DNA from: Gyrodactylus bullatarudis | Lineage: Eukaryota; Platyhelminthes; Monogenea; Gyrodactylidea; Gyrodactylidae | NCBI GenBank assembly: GCA_012064415.1 | Contig: SSNU01000144.1 | Location: forward strand, 361,084-425,083 | DNA: 64,000 nt | Reading direction: 5' to 3' | Shown: positions 1 through 13,688 of the stretch, piece by piece | Layout of the letters: each line of letters begins with the position of its first letter | Numbering within the stretch: position 1 is the stretch's first letter | Notes under the pieces: generated by a model | What the model saw: the letters and a program-made list of their open reading frames with translations, nothing else | Databases searched by the model: none | Told to the model about the DNA's origin: nothing | Translations under genes and position numbers: made by a program

Positions 1-3000
1 GAGATCAGTTCAACTAAAAGTAGAGAATATGGATAAATTTCCAAATAGAATATAAAAAAACAAATACAATAAACAATAAAGAATAGACACCCAGTTCTAT
101 TAAGATTCATTGAGTAAATTCAAAGGTTGACTCTGCAATCCTGAAAACTTCTATATACTTCTTTATGGAATGATGTCCATTTGAAATTCTAAAAATAAAT
201 ATGGTAGAATTTGTAATGGAAAAATTATTTTTACTGTGTTTCTGTTGCCCTATTTCTAGCCAATGACGTGGCGGTTTCACCTCTAAAAAACACTTGGACC
301 TGAGGACTCATTGACTTTTCCACTAATTTGTACATTATAATAAATAAGATTATTCCATTTTTAAAGATTTAGATATTGTTTCAAAACCACAACTAATAAT
401 CAATCTACTCAACAAAAATTTAAACAGGGATCGCAAAAATCTTTGTACCAATAATTTGTACCATTAAAAATTTGTATTTTTAGCATGTTTTACATTGATG
501 AGAAGGTTTGAAATGAAGGCCTTATTTGTGAACTAGCAGGCATTGATGATAATCTTTAATCAATTTGTTCTTGATTTTAAGCTCAAAATCAATGGGTCTG
601 ATTGAAGCAATCATAGATCATCGTGAGCTTTATTACTAAATATTCTCTATATTGATTTTTAATATGCAAATTCATGTAATTTACCAAAAAACTCTGAGTT
701 GTCATTAGAATATTGACTAATAATTATCAAAATTAGATAATTATCAAGTCGGTGTGTAATTTATCCTTATTTATTTATACATATGATTGAAGGAAGTACA
801 GATTATTGAACGAATATTCCAGTGGCCTCTGAAACGTTCATTATTAGGGCGAATGTATTGTTTCAATAAAAGTAATCTTGCTTATAGCGTATTTTGGATA
901 TTCCCCTGCGCTTAACAAAATTTGAGGATGGAAAAATATTTTTCGCCTGATTGATTTTACTATTCACTACCTATGCCATGGGAAATACGGTTCTCATAAT
1001 TACTATAATTTCGGCTATGAATTCAAATGATTTTTTGTGATATACGATTAATAGCTATTAAATATAATTCTAATCATTACATCGGACTCTCTAAAAATGT
1101 AAATCAAATAAAATGGAATTCATTTGGAAATTTGCTACTGTATCACAAGAATTGCATATTGGTTGAATGTAGGTATGAAAAAATTTGAGTTTGAAACTAC
1201 GCATATTTAATTCCTAGTTCTGGTTAATGGATACTCAACTCTCATGCTTACACAATAGATAGAAAAGATGAGGAAAGATTTAACATAGAAGGGAGTTCAA
1301 TCATTTGAATAGATAATGGGAAAACAGGCATTACCAATTTATAATTACTTTTGTTCATTACAGTTAAGTTAGTTATAATTGCATTTTAAAAGATAAATCA
1401 AAATCTATCCCCATTAATGTATAGTATCAGAATTTCTTTGTTAACAAAGAAAGGCATTTCAATAAAATTCGGTAGGAATAAAGAAAAATTCTCTCGTGAT
1501 CAAAAGGGTTTCTTATTTACCCAGAATATGCACTCTGTAAGTAAATTAATTTATTATCAAGAAACTAATATTTATAAATAATGTAAAAAGACATGATTTA
1601 AAAAATTATTCAAAATAAATTCATCGAACAGAGATGAGAGATTTGTACAAAGTAACTCACCAAGGATAATTGTTGGAAGATATCAATCTCTAGCATTGAG
1701 CTCCATTGTTGGCAGTAGTGGTCTGTTCGGTATTCTTGTCACAGTAATAAAGTGTACTACCGAACTCATGTGAATCATAATTACTAAATTGACCAATCAG
1801 ATTAAAGCTTAGTCATAGCCACGATAATGTGTAACATACTACATATTTTGTTTATTCCTACCTGACGTAAGAGTTACATACTGTAACAGTTTAAAATGCT
1901 AATTATAATTATCCAAAATAATTCACTGTATTTTAACAAAAAAGATTATTCTATTTTAGGATTAATCTACAATGATTGACACGAGATGAGAGAATTTTTA
2001 GAATTTTATTTTCAATTCCATATTGCCAGAGGACGAATTAGTTGGGCGAACTCTAAGGAAAAAATTAAGTTCTTAATCAATCAATATTGTGACCTAGAAT
2101 TTTTTTCCTGTAATTTTTCAATTCCAAGACTCAGTAATTTTGTTTATAATTTAAAAATTCAGTTGATTGAATTACAAGAGAAAAATAATCTCATCAAAAA
2201 TTTTCAAGCACTGAGCCAAGTTTTTTTCAATTTATAAAAAGAAAAATACATATCCTAAAAACAAGATAAAAGGTTCCTTTATGATTAAACAAAATGCATT
2301 TAAAGAAATTCTTTTTTTTCCATTGGTAGAAGAAAAGGAGAGCAGATGTATGACCCATTACAGTACAGATTAATTCAACAAATTTCCTTCTTTTACACAC
2401 CTCCCAATTCGTACATTGTACATTTTTCCTCATCATCGTCTTTACTATTCAGATTGGAATAGAAAAAGGAATCAACAGGAAATTAAATAACCCTGGGGGA
2501 AAAATGAAATTCACTCTTTTTGTTTTCAACATCAAAATCGATTGGCAATCTTGATTTTTAGTCCATGGATTAGAAAAGTATCACATTCTAAAATCAGCAA
2601 TCACACACTAAGCATTGCTTAGTAAGCAAATTATATTAATATTAGAGGAATAGTAGGAAAAGTCGAAATGAAAAATTCATTCATGAAATAATTGTTAATT
2701 GATTATAATGTGAGTAAATTTGCATGTAGGGTTAATACATATTACACGTTGTTTCTTGGGCAAATAGTGGCAAATACATTTACCCAACTTTTCTCTCTGC
2801 CCTAAATACGTAGTTACAATTTATCGTGTTTTCTCTGTGTGATTTTTTTGCTTGTGTCTTTTTTATTTAAAATAAAATTTCATCTCCAAGGCATAATAAA
2901 AGTGATATTTCTCCAAAAAATAGTTTTACTTGGTTCTCAATGTATGATTGATTGAATTAAAAAATCATTGATTGAGGCCATACTTTTTATATGGGAACGA

Positions 3001-3409
3001 ATTTATTATTCTATTCCCCCATTTATTTACCCTACTTTATATATTTCTTTACTTGGATATTTCTTTGTAAGAAGTTGACTTTCATTTGTCCTTAGATCCA
3101 CAATGTATTTATGAATAATTTTTGAAAATGTAATTCTTAATTTTCATAGAAATTATAATGAAAATAAAGCATAGAGAGTAGGAAATTTATCTAATCGAAT
3201 CACGCATTGATTTTGAAGGGATAATCCTGAGTTAAATTTAGAAATGAAAAAAATATTGAGTGTATTTTATAATACTCCACTCTGATTGGTTGAAGATCAT
3301 CCATTCTGAGTCTGAATTGACGAATGACATAAAGGCTCGACTCTAACTAAAGAATTCCCCTCTGAAAATCATAATTACGCGTAATATCATCGCTGTAATT
3401 TTATTCCGC
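1..3409. other. AT-rich intergenic region, no gene recognised
   Basis: I see only AT-rich sequence with many stops in all frames. The longest plus-strand frame with an ATG (1986-2237, 83 codons) is Asn/Phe/Leu/Ile-rich, resembles no family I know and has the composition of its non-coding surroundings. An ATTGG (inverted CCAAT) pentamer lies near 3284, about 125 bp before the 7B2 start codon, and may belong to that promoter. Confidence 0.6.
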
Positions 3410-4149
3410 ATGCGTTCTAGTGTTGGAATAAACATTTTTTTATTCTTGCTCCTGAGCATATCCCTGGTTAATTCGTTGCCCGATTACGATTCTGAGGTCG
3501 ACTATGAACTCGGCAGTGTCCTCCCCTTTGAAGAGGATATTGATTCAGATTATTCTGATGGGATGATTGATCAAATAAAACGACATTACCATGAGTTCAC
3601 GCCAAGAACTCAAGAGCTGCCATATCGAAATGAGCTATGGGGTGATCAGGAGATAAACGGGGGCAATGATGAAATTGGTGAATGGTTTCATTATGCCCTG
3701 TATGGAGCAAATGCTCAAGACGAAGATGATGAAGTGGAAATGCCACATGTCAAACCAAAGACGAGTAAGCTACCAAACTATTGTGACCCCCCGAATCCTT
3801 GTCCAATTGGTTACAAGTCGGATGATATTTACAGTGCATCATGCGATGAGAATATTGAAGATACAGAAGAGTTCAACAGAAATTACGCCTACAATCAAGT
3901 TCTCTCAGGGCAATGTAAATGTGACGAGGAACACATGAAATCATGTCCAGGTATGGGTGTAAGAAATTCATTTCATCGAATTTTAAAGGTAGGTTCTCCA
4001 CATTCCAAATACTTCTATCTGATAAGTCAATTTTATTTTAGAAAAGTATGGATAGCATGAATGAGACAGAGAAAGCTGTCCTATCGAATCCATATTTGAA
4101 TGGAAAAGTTAAATTTAGGATCACCAAGAAAAACGGCGTTGTCCACTAA
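3410..4149 (+). CDS. Neuroendocrine protein 7B2 (secretogranin V), PC2 chaperone
   Basis: Two exons, 3410-3988 and 4042-4149, joined in phase 0 across a 53-bp GTAGGT...TTTTAG intron, give 228 residues. 7B2 is a secretory-pathway chaperone that folds prohormone convertase 2 and holds it inactive, so it serves neuropeptide maturation. Residues 1-22 form a hydrophobic signal peptide. An acidic stretch follows, then the family's signature Pro-rich motif PPNPCP at 127-132 and a cysteine-bearing core to about residue 179. The second exon carries NPYL at 209-212 and the dibasic KK at 222-223, matching the C-terminal inhibitory peptide of vertebrate 7B2, which blocks PC2 through its Lys-Lys. No Arg-X-X-Arg furin-type site is visible between core and inhibitory peptide, where vertebrate 7B2 has one. 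The start is the first ATG before the signal peptide. Identification is strong; the intron is inferred from frame and homology. Confidence 0.93.
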
Positions 4150-5004
4150 AAAAGTCTTTTCATGGTTCTATTCAAATTGTGGTGATAAATTGCATTAAAA
4201 ATAAAGAGAAATGTTATCCGTGTGTTTGTATGGTATTGAAGTTATTGAAAATATATCTCTATTTTTGTGTTGTTACTTGTAAGTATGTTTACGAATAAGT
4301 GAAATTATCATGAATTACAAAAAAGTTGATTTTCGTGAATAAGATTACCCAAACTCATTTAAATAACTTAAAATATAATAATAATGGTCCTTATGTGTAA
4401 AAAGCGATCAAATTAGATTGGATATGATATCTGTATTTTTTTAGATTGTAATAATATAATTTAGATTTTACTGGATCATAAATTTTTATATATGAATTTT
4501 GAAAAATTAAGGAATGATCTCAAAAAGAATTGATTGTTCGATTTGTTTCTCTGCTTATCAACTAGGTTATTATTTAGTAAATAATATTTACTAAACTTTA
4601 CAGAATGTAAATTAGACTGTTAACCAAGTTTACTAAAAATTTCAGTCTGAAATTCAGTTGATCTTATTTTTAGAAAGGGTTAGATTATTCTTAGAAAGAT
4701 CATATAATCTAAATTCTATGTCAGACTATTTTGTTTTATAATTGATAATTGGTACCCTTTAACATGGTTATGATCGATATTCTTGTCTACAATCATGTAT
4801 TCTCAAAACTAAATATTTAACACGTTTTTTATTTCATAAATGATAGATAACTCTTATATAATGGACAGAAATATTTTTAATAAATATATTTATCTTTTTT
4901 AAACGGCAAAAATATTAGTGATATTTGTTTAAATTCAAACACATTTTTTGAGATTAGAGGACTCTAAAAAAGTTGCTTCAACCACGTTTTTTGTACCAAG
5001 CCTC
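4150..5004. other. Intergenic, 7B2 3' region
   Basis: Very AT-rich. An AATAAA near 4199 could be the 7B2 polyadenylation signal. A pyrimidine-rich AG near 4956 could be a splice acceptor for an unseen 5' exon of the next gene. Nothing else is recognised. Confidence 0.5.
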
Positions 5005-6033
5005 ATGTATCGTAGCCAAAATAGCCGAAATAGAAAGCAAAAGTTTATAAGGCGTCGAACGCCTCAAAGTGAATCAGGCAAAGAGGATGACTGTGATTCA
5101 GAAGAGGATCAGTTAACATTACCTAAGGTCAAGCCTGTTTTAATTAATCGTCAGCCAGCTAGACCAAAGCCGATAAAAACATCAGAAGAAAAGCCTCAGA
5201 CTCAAAATCATCGTCTTGACAAGCAGGCTCGTGATGAACATAATGAACAAGAAAGAAGTCGTAGACGGGAATTAGCAATTATTTACGAATTAATTAGATG
5301 CAGCTTTCAAGAAGACGACCTTCAACATCTTGGCAATGTCAATGCTCCAAAATCGATAGAAAAGCTTTCTTATCCTCAAGTTCTTCATATTGCATATCAA
5401 ATTTTGCTAGAGGAGCATCACAACATAGAACTTTTTGAAAAAACTCTTGCTGATGTTAAGAGGCTAGAGAAAGAACTTTCAAAGTGTGGACTTATTGTTC
5501 CTGTAAGACCACCATGTTCTTCTATGCTGGATAACTATCGTAAAGTGTTTCAAATAGTTGACAATTTATTGAAATTTGATAAAGTATCTCGTACAAAGGA
5601 TGGCTTATACGAAATGACTCCCGCTGAGAGAGCTGCTCTTGGTGATCAACAATTGAATTACTCCAAGAAGCAAACAACCAACACACCATTTCATTCTAGT
5701 GATCAATATGATAGCTTTTCTGTTGTTTCCACAAGTCAACGTGCACAATTAACCGTTAAGAAGTCTCCACAAACATTCCTCAGCCAATCTCCAGAAATTC
5801 AACCACCTTTCACAGACGATCAGACATCACCGGGCACAACACCCGCCACAAATGAAGCTAATGATGAAGTAACAATACCAGAGTTTATTGATAGTTCATT
5901 TTCTTTGTTCGATAATTATGAATGTATTATTCCTGATAAAGTATCTGCTGAATCGAATTTCAGTCTGCTAGACGATCTTGAACCCCTCTACCCAACCCTT
6001 AAACTTGATCCGGATAATTTTCCGTCTCTTTAA
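5005..6033 (+). CDS. bHLH transcription factor, group B (Myc/Max/USF-like basic region)
   Basis: A single open exon of 342 residues counted from the ATG at 5005; the frame is open upstream to about 4948, so a 5' coding exon cannot be excluded. Residues about 75-136 form a basic helix-loop-helix. The basic region HNEQERSRRREL has the His5-Glu9-Arg13 pattern of group B proteins, which bind CACGTG-type E-boxes. It is followed by helix 1, a loop and helix 2 (EKLSYPQVLHIAYQIL). A heptad-like Leu-rich helix after helix 2 could be a short leucine zipper. The N-terminus is basic (NRKQKFIRRR, possible nuclear localisation signal). The C-terminal half is Ser/Thr/Gln/Pro-rich, then acidic and aromatic, typical of an activation domain. 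I cannot name the orthologue: the loop and helix 2 are not obviously those of Myc, Max, Mad, USF or Mlx. Confidence 0.8.
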   Translation: MYRSQNSRNRKQKFIRRRTPQSESGKEDDCDSEEDQLTLPKVKPVLINRQPARPKPIKTSEEKPQTQNHRLDKQARDEHNEQERSRRRELAIIYELIRCSFQEDDLQHLGNVNAPKSIEKLSYPQVLHIAYQILLEEHHNIELFEKTLADVKRLEKELSKCGLIVPVRPPCSSMLDNYRKVFQIVDNLLKFDKVSRTKDGLYEMTPAERAALGDQQLNYSKKQTTNTPFHSSDQYDSFSVVSTSQRAQLTVKKSPQTFLSQSPEIQPPFTDDQTSPGTTPATNEANDEVTIPEFIDSSFSLFDNYECIIPDKVSAESNFSLLDDLEPLYPTLKLDPDNFPSL

Positions 6034-6959
6034 ATCATTTTTAAAAATAACCCACTGAGAGTCTTATCATGAGGCTTGTTATTTTTTTCCACTATGGATC
6101 ACTCGAGTTGAATTTATAATAATTTTTATGTCTTTAATCACTTTTACATTGCGTTATGTTATTAGTTTATTAAATAATTAGTTCTTGTATGATTTTTTCA
6201 TGTTAAATTTGATAACTTGTATAATAATTTTATTAAAAAGAAAGTTAATACCTGATAAACTTAATAAATATTTTCTATTAACAATGCTCCTATTTTCTTG
6301 AATTCTAGACCTAGTTATATAGATAAAGAAAAATCGCTCGAAATGGTTTCATGCCTCTACATGATTGAGGGATGCTTGACGAATGAATTTTCAGATTCTT
6401 AAACTAGGAATTATATGATGCAAAAACAACGTATATACTCGTGAGTAACTACAAAATTATTTTAATAAATTTATTAAGTTGCTTAACCATATTGTATGTC
6501 ATTGATTTTATTTTTCATAGATTATAATCATTCAAACTTTTTTAACTAATTAAATTTGAGAAAATTATGATAAAGACCAATTAAATTGAATCCGTTTGAA
6601 TTTGCGCATTTAATCCACATACAAGTCAGTAATAATTAAATTATCAATCCCTTCATTTTTTAAAAATCATATTGGTAAAAATTGATTTGTCGAGTTTTTA
6701 CACACCTTTCTTGTCTGAGAGAAATTTGATTTAGTGATAAACTCACGTTTCATTGAATTTATCCCAAAATTATACAAAAAATAAATTTGTATTCCTCTCA
6801 AATCCAAATAAATACCCTAGAATGTTTTTGGTCTAATTTGTTATTCTCAATTTCGATAAGCAATTTCTATTTTTTTTTCTTAATTGAAGATTATTTCTTA
6901 AATTAGCATAAAAATATAAATAAAAGACTAATAGCACTTATCCCTTGTAACCCCCAAAA
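6034..6959. other. Intergenic, AT-rich
   Basis: No coding frame, tRNA or inverted repeat is recognised. A T-rich stretch with AATAAA-like words after 6230 probably holds the 3' end of the bHLH transcript. Confidence 0.5.
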
Positions 6960-7465
6960 TTACATTACAGCATAGCCAAGTGTCTAACTTTAATAAAATT
7001 CAGCGTTTAACTTTTATTTGGAAAACAATCACAATTAGTAATGACATTAGAAGAAGACTTAACAATCTCATCAATCAACATTACAATAATATACAATTGA
7101 AAATAGTATTTAAAACACAGAGATTGTTTAGTTTGATTCATAAAGATTTACTCAAGCCGGAGGAGAAGACTCTACTAATTTATAAATTCCAATGTGACTG
7201 TGGTGCTTCCTACATAGGTAGAACAATTAGGAAGCTGTCTACAAGATCAAGTGACCATCTGAATAAGGACACTGCGGTAACTAGACATATCAAACAGGAG
7301 AAACATGCTGCTTCAGTTTCGAATTTTTCCATTTTGTACAAAAACCCTGGAGATGACAGCATAGATGTATGGGTCAAAGAGAAATTCTTTATTAATCTAT
7401 ATAAACCCAATCTATGTGTTCAAAAAAACTATTCTTATAACCTTCAACTCCCCTGGCCTATGTGA
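6960..7465 (+). mobile_element. Orphan GIY-YIG endonuclease end of a Penelope-like retroelement
   Basis: The open frame ending at the TGA after 7462 has no ATG start (the first candidate is GTG at 6980) and is open slightly upstream. It carries a GIY-YIG-type module: a Cys-X-Cys-Gly pair, then the ASYIGRT core with a following conserved Arg, a downstream His (SSDHL), a TRHI...H segment and a terminal Glu-containing helix (KEKFFINLYKPNLCVQ). The region before it (VFKTQRLFSLI, EEKTLLIYKFQCDCG) looks like the linker between reverse transcriptase and GIY-YIG in Penelope-like and related retroelements. No reverse transcriptase is present in the preceding kilobase, so this is a 5'-truncated copy or a detached domain. 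Intact reading over about 160 codons suggests a young insertion or some retained use. Confidence 0.72.
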
Positions 7466-10400
7466 GCTTTTTCACTTTTCTCTCCACTGTTGCTATTTAT
7501 TGGAGAGTTTTGGTGTTTTTTCAGCTTACATATTATTCTAATTTTATTCATCTTTTACTATTTCTTTCATTATTTGTAAAATATTATCTTGAATGAATCT
7601 TTTAACTTTTATCATTTTTAAAGCAATGCCACTGATGATGCTTTAAGAAATACGTATATGGTTTTTAAATATATTTCTTTCTTACACATTCCCAAATCAC
7701 AATTACACCAATCAATTTTTTTATTCGATCAGAATACAAACTAGACTTCTGAAATGTGACTTTGAAAATATCGATATTGTTGCCAACTTCTTACATTTAG
7801 GATTTTTTTACGATGAATGATTAAACACTACGTAGGATGAAAGAAGTTTACGCTTTATTCCCATTGGGTATTCCTAGTACCTTAAAATTCTTTCAATGAA
7901 TTTTTTCATACAATCAATATAAATTCATTGTAATATTTATCAACTATGATTTTCATTCATAAAAATATAATAAAATAAGCAATAAATTCTACTGATTCGG
8001 AACGCTAAACTTTAATAGGATTTATTAATCAGTGTAAATAGATAGATAAAAAGAAGTGAGTTTACAATTCATACAAACATGTCAAGAGTTACGCTTTATT
8101 CCTTTAGATATTACTAAAATCACCTGTTTAAATATTAAGGAAATTTGTTCCTGAAATGATACTAATGTGATAACATTTAAATAAAATAGCGTTAATTCAG
8201 TTATTAATTCATTTCTCAACCATTCGAATATTCTTTTGCATAAAAAATGGAAATTAGAAGAAAATTCTCAAATTATTCATCATTTCAGCGCTCCCTCTTC
8301 TTTTACAAATAAATTATTGAGGCAAAAATTTTAATTTCCATTAGAATTTTATGCTTCAAAAATATTCTTGAGAATTGAAATTTAATTTTAACAATTCAAG
8401 AATCTACACGAGTTCTTACTTGTTTTTCTCATGTCTCTTTGATCCAGTTACAATTAGGATAGAGTGAAACTTCATATTTGTACCAATATTCATGATAAAA
8501 ACTATCAATTTTCAGCATTATTTCGGATTGGAGCATGTGCCGAAAATCCTATTCTTTTCAAATTGCGTGAGATGATCTTTTCTCTCAGAAAATATGCAAA
8601 ACATGATCTGGGTACTAAATTCTATAAGAATACCCTTGTTACAAGTTGTAATTATGCTCAAAGAAAATTTTTCTTAACCAAATTCCCTCTAATCCCATGT
8701 TGCAGAAATTTTAATTTTTTAATTTAACATTTTCTCTATGATACATTAGTCACTAATGATCATGATTAGTGCATAATATTGCATCCCTTTTTTTACTTTG
8801 AATATTCTTATTCGTATATAATCAAGAGAATGAAAAGAGGGAAATACCAAATAATAATAATAAGCAATTGTAATAAGTAATAGTGGTACTGTACTGTAGC
8901 TTTGGGGAATACCGGAAGAAATTAATTTGATTACATTTCCTCTTTCTTCTTCTTTTTCTTCTCATCTACCACCTTACTTCTCACTTATTTTCTTCTTTAT
9001 TTGATTCAATCTCAAACAAATATACAGTAAATCTCAGATTCTGTATTTTCCTTATTTTCTCTCGATTAAAAAGAGACTTTATCCTCCGTTTGAGGAGTAA
9101 GGGAATGCAGAAACAGATCAAGACTATGCTCTCGTACACTTGCATAGTACAGTCCTCACAGAGAAAACCTCATTTAAGGAAAATTGTCATCAGTATCTTC
9201 TTCTTTCAGTGTTGCTATTGTTGAAATAAGGATAAATTACCATAATTCTTATTGAATTTCTCTTTTTTCCAATCCAACTCTCACTTTGAATTGTAAATTG
9301 ATTAAGAGAGGAAAAAAATAAATTAAAAGTTGATCCCTTACAATGGATAAGGATCAAAAAAGTAGTAAATTGATTGCATATCAACACAAAAAATGTTAGG
9401 CATTTCTTTTTATACTTTTACCTTTATTATCATATCATTTGTTCGATTATTTTTAAAATCCTTTGATTTCGAGTTATTTATGACTAGAAAAACTATCAAC
9501 CTACAAGAACCTACAATGTAAAATTACTAAATGAACCAAATACTTCTCATGAATTAATCCTACTAGCTTTTAACCAAATTACTCACTAGATAGGAGTTAT
9601 CAATCTCCTACATATTGGAAAGTACCTTTAGAGTCTAAAGTTTAGACCAAAGGCTTTAGTCTCAGATTCTCTTGATAAGTGTCAATTTGTTTATCTACTT
9701 GTAATTAAAATACTTATGCATTAAAATGAGCGTCCTCTAGGCCCTCGAATCTAAGGTTAACTACATAAAATCAGCGTTTGTAAATTATTGTCATAAATCT
9801 AGTAATTTTATCAAGTTAATCTAGAACCATTAACAGAAAAATTATAACATAAATTTTCTTCGATACTTGTCTATTAAAAATGCATGAGAAAAAGAACGAT
9901 TTCTACGAAAATGAATCTTTATTGGTTTCTCTTCGACCCATCAAAATAATAATAATAATAATGACGATGATGATAATCTTGCATAAGAAATAGATGTCAA
10001 TTAAATTTTGATAGATTATGAATGGATCACACGATAATAACAATAATACAATACAGTCTTCTATCTTCTCTCTGTATCTAGAGAAATACATTAAAGTATT
10101 AAAGTTTATTGCAATATATTGGTGGGTCAGTTAAAATAAAAAACAAAATGATTGATACGATGATCCTTTGATTTTCTCTTCATTATTCTCAATACTTTCT
10201 CCAGTGCATTTATTAATGTCTAATTATAAATGTGAATTGGTAATACTTTCCTACCAAGTTTATCCATGAAGATTTTCAAGCATTTTCATATTACAGTAGT
10301 ATTACTATAGGGATTGGTGAATTTCTTTTCTGTTTTGCCATCGTTGTACAACCTTCCCCTAGGAATTGATGGAGTAAAATCTCATAATAATACTTAATTT

Positions 10401-13400
10401 TTCTATAGTATCCTTGGATTACTTTGTTATTACTTTTTTCAAAGAGGGTTACAAAAATATGTTAGTAAAATTAGAAAGTATGTAAGAAAAATTTCAAACA
10501 TAACTTGGGTTGAAATTCGAAATATGTAAAATAGTTAACCCCAAGAGAAACTTAATTACTAAGGTTTCTTAATTCTCATTCAATCAAGATTTAATCCTAT
10601 TATTTTATTTATTTTCTAATGAAATTTTTAAGAACTACATGACGAATAAAAAAACCTGAATTCCCATAAATTCAAAACAAAAATCAATGATGAAAATAAA
10701 TCTATTTTGTATTAGTAAATATCTTTAGGAAATAACTTACAGATCTACTTTACATTTACTGGTTCAGCATTTTATTTTCTTTATTTAATATTATTAAATT
10801 AATATCCATTTTTTCAAAATTTTTCTTTCCAACAGAAATGTTCTAAGCCTACCTCTCTACAGGAGCTCATTAGTGTTATGAATATTGGAAACATTCTTGA
10901 TGGAATATATAATTTATATCAAATAATGAAAGAAATTTTATCAATTTAATAGGATACAAAATAGGATCAAAATACTTTCTCAATGTTTTGCTTTTAACCA
11001 GATCATAAACTGGTTTTACTTCTAATTTTCATTAATTCCAAGCTCATTTTATCACAAAAATCGAGAGTAGTATAATAATCAAAGATAGATAATTTAACAA
11101 GTAGTAATCTATTCATAAATCGATGAGGTTATTTGTGAAATATATAGTTATATGAAACTGATTTTTCTCGTGAATTTTTGTTCCTGAGTCAAGTTTTTTT
11201 AATCAAATAAAAGTATTTCATGCATAAGAATAGGCTATCATTGAAACATTTAGCTATTCAGTTAGAAAATATACTCTCAAAGCTAATATTACGTGTGCGA
11301 TGGAAAAATTTATTCTTCGGGCTTTAAGAGTTAATATTAATCTAACAAAATCAATAAAATTATCACTTCTAACATGATTTTTGTACGATTGTAATACTTG
11401 GATATTATTAGAAGTATTTATGTATCTTGAAATTAGAAACATGATGAATTTTTCAATAAACACTTGAAAGGTTTTTTATTCAAATATTATTGGTCTAAAC
11501 TATAGTTCACAGCTATAAATGCATCAATTCTCAACTATTCCTTAATTTGTTTATAATTTTGCAAATTTGAAAATCTCCAAATGATTTTAACCTCGGACAG
11601 TACTCGTGGTGAAGTCAATCATAATACTGAATAATCTCGAATAAATAGAATGACTCTAATTTGTAAAAGAGATATTTCCGGTTGTCTAAATATGGATGAG
11701 ATAAGTGTTTTCTTTGTTTATTGTGTAACTTTGAAACTCCTTATTTTCAAAATCTCTAACTAAGATAAAGAAAAATTTCAGATTGAATTCTAATACATGA
11801 TGATGAATACAGGATATGGTATTATTTGTTGATAAATTGGAAATTCATGTCTTGGCAATAATCAATTTGAGATGTTCTTGGTTAATTAGAAACCCAAATC
11901 AAAAAACAAGAACCATGCGAAAAAATTATAAATGAAAGATTATAATCTAGTCATTCGTATGTTTATTTTTACATCAAAAGGGGGTTTATTCCTCCAATAA
12001 CATTTGACAAGATTCATTGAGTTTTTATCCTTTTTCCTTGTCGAAATGATGATGTTCCATAAGCGCAAAGTTTGAAAATGGAAATTTTTAAAATGGTTTT
12101 TTAAACTTTTACACAGATTGGTAAATTGAATAAAATAATCAAATATTGGCTTCGAATAGATTCTTTGTCACGGTCTAAGTTCTATTTCAAAATCATCAAA
12201 AATAACCAATTACAGTTGAAAAGTAAAATTTCTAGCGGAACTGTAAGAATAACAAATGTCTATTTATGTCTGGCATTCCAGTAAAAACTGTAACAATAGA
12301 AAAAGTTCAATTTCTTTCCAACTAATAATCTCTTCCGCCTTTTTATATCCCCTTTTATAAAACATGAGCATTAAATAATGTGGATGATCAATCAAAACGA
12401 TAACTTTAATCGGAATTAATATACCTTCTTGAAATGTTTAAAATAACTTTAGGATTATCATTGTAAAAAGGCTTATAGAGGTATCAACACATTGAAGAGG
12501 TTATGAACGGAATAAATAAATAAATAAATATTGAATGATATATTACTGAACATCTTAAAGTTTACATTATCTTTTTATCGTCATCATTGGTTATAAAAAG
12601 AAGAGAATCATCTTCTTCAAGATGCAACTGTTTTTCTTTTCTACTTTACATGAGAAATTCTCATTATATCTCTATACGAGTATAGTCCTGTTTAGAAATT
12701 ACAACAACTTTTGAGTTGCAATTTCTTTCAAACCAAGAATCATTAAAGTTTTAATCGTACTTGTAAGTGCTTATTAATACTAAGCTAAAAACATCATTGA
12801 GTATTAAAGATGAGATAATGTCGCTTAGTTTCGATCAACACTCCATGTTCCATCAACATTGTCTGGATTTATTTATATAGATAATTCAATCATTTTCCTA
12901 TTGTCTTTAGTAACACTTCATATATTCTAAAATTTTTGACTTGTCTTAGAAGTAGCATCTTGAAGTAGTTGCCCATCATATTGTCTATTTGCTGGTATGT
13001 AGAGAAATACTCAAGCTTACATATTTACTTGCTTTCACTAAGAAATGCCAATTTGTGTATGTGTCTTTGATGCATTACCACAGTCATTATTTTATTTTCT
13101 CTTCTAAAAAAACAGAAAAAAGTAACACCAAGGGATTATTATTGAATAATCTCCACATTGCTTGCTTACACGTAGATTTTCTCCGTTCATTTTCTTTTTC
13201 TCTCTCTCTCTCTCATCGTCATTATTAAAAGAATATTTCCTTTGAAATCAAGCATTAAGAATGATAACTCCTTCATATGTATTTCATTTCTATTTGATTA
13301 ATATATATATATTTTGGGAATATTCCTAGACCCTGGAGGCAAATTCTATTATTTCTAATATTTGATGCATAGAATTCATACCTGTTGTTCTTTCTTTATT

Positions 13401-13688
13401 AATTTAAGAAATAGATGAAAAAAATCATCCTGCCAGTTTATTCTCGATGCATGGGAGATTCTAAATCTTAATATTTAGTCGTAGCGATAGAATGATTGAA
13501 ATGACAAAATAATTTTTCAGTTCTAACTAGTACACTTCTTCTAAGAAATTATAGTATTTGGACCAATAAGAATACAAATGTCTCATCCACTTAAGAAGGT
13601 ACTTGACTATCTCAGTACCGAAAGGTCTGGGTGAGGCTTTGAAAAAGGGCTGGTGTTATCCCGATTAAATATAAGCTGTTCGGTATAG
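7466..13688. other. Gene-poor AT-rich region with microsatellites
   Basis: About 6 kb with no coding frame I can support. It contains simple repeats: AAT/ATG trinucleotides near 9940-9975, an (AATA)n tract at 12511-12530 and a CT tract near 13196-13214. Just before the inverted repeat, 13590-13688 is less AT-rich than its surroundings and differs in composition, but I could not match it to any RNA or protein. Short frames such as 8464-8727, 9190-9387 and 12989-13228 have the composition of non-coding DNA. Confidence 0.55.
12511..12530. repeat. (AATA)n microsatellite
   Basis: Five perfect tandem copies of a tetranucleotide. Confidence 0.95.

Noticed and set aside
1986..2237. 83-codon plus-strand frame with ATG
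   Set aside because: Composition equals that of surrounding AT-rich DNA; no motif, no splice partners and no family resemblance.
8464..8727. 87-codon frame
   Set aside because: No ATG at its start and no recognisable domain; likely chance.
13590..13688. GC-richer stretch with words recalling 5S rRNA (GTACTTG, GGGTGA, GGTGTT)
   Set aside because: The order and spacing of 5S internal promoter boxes are not met; the resemblance is superficial.
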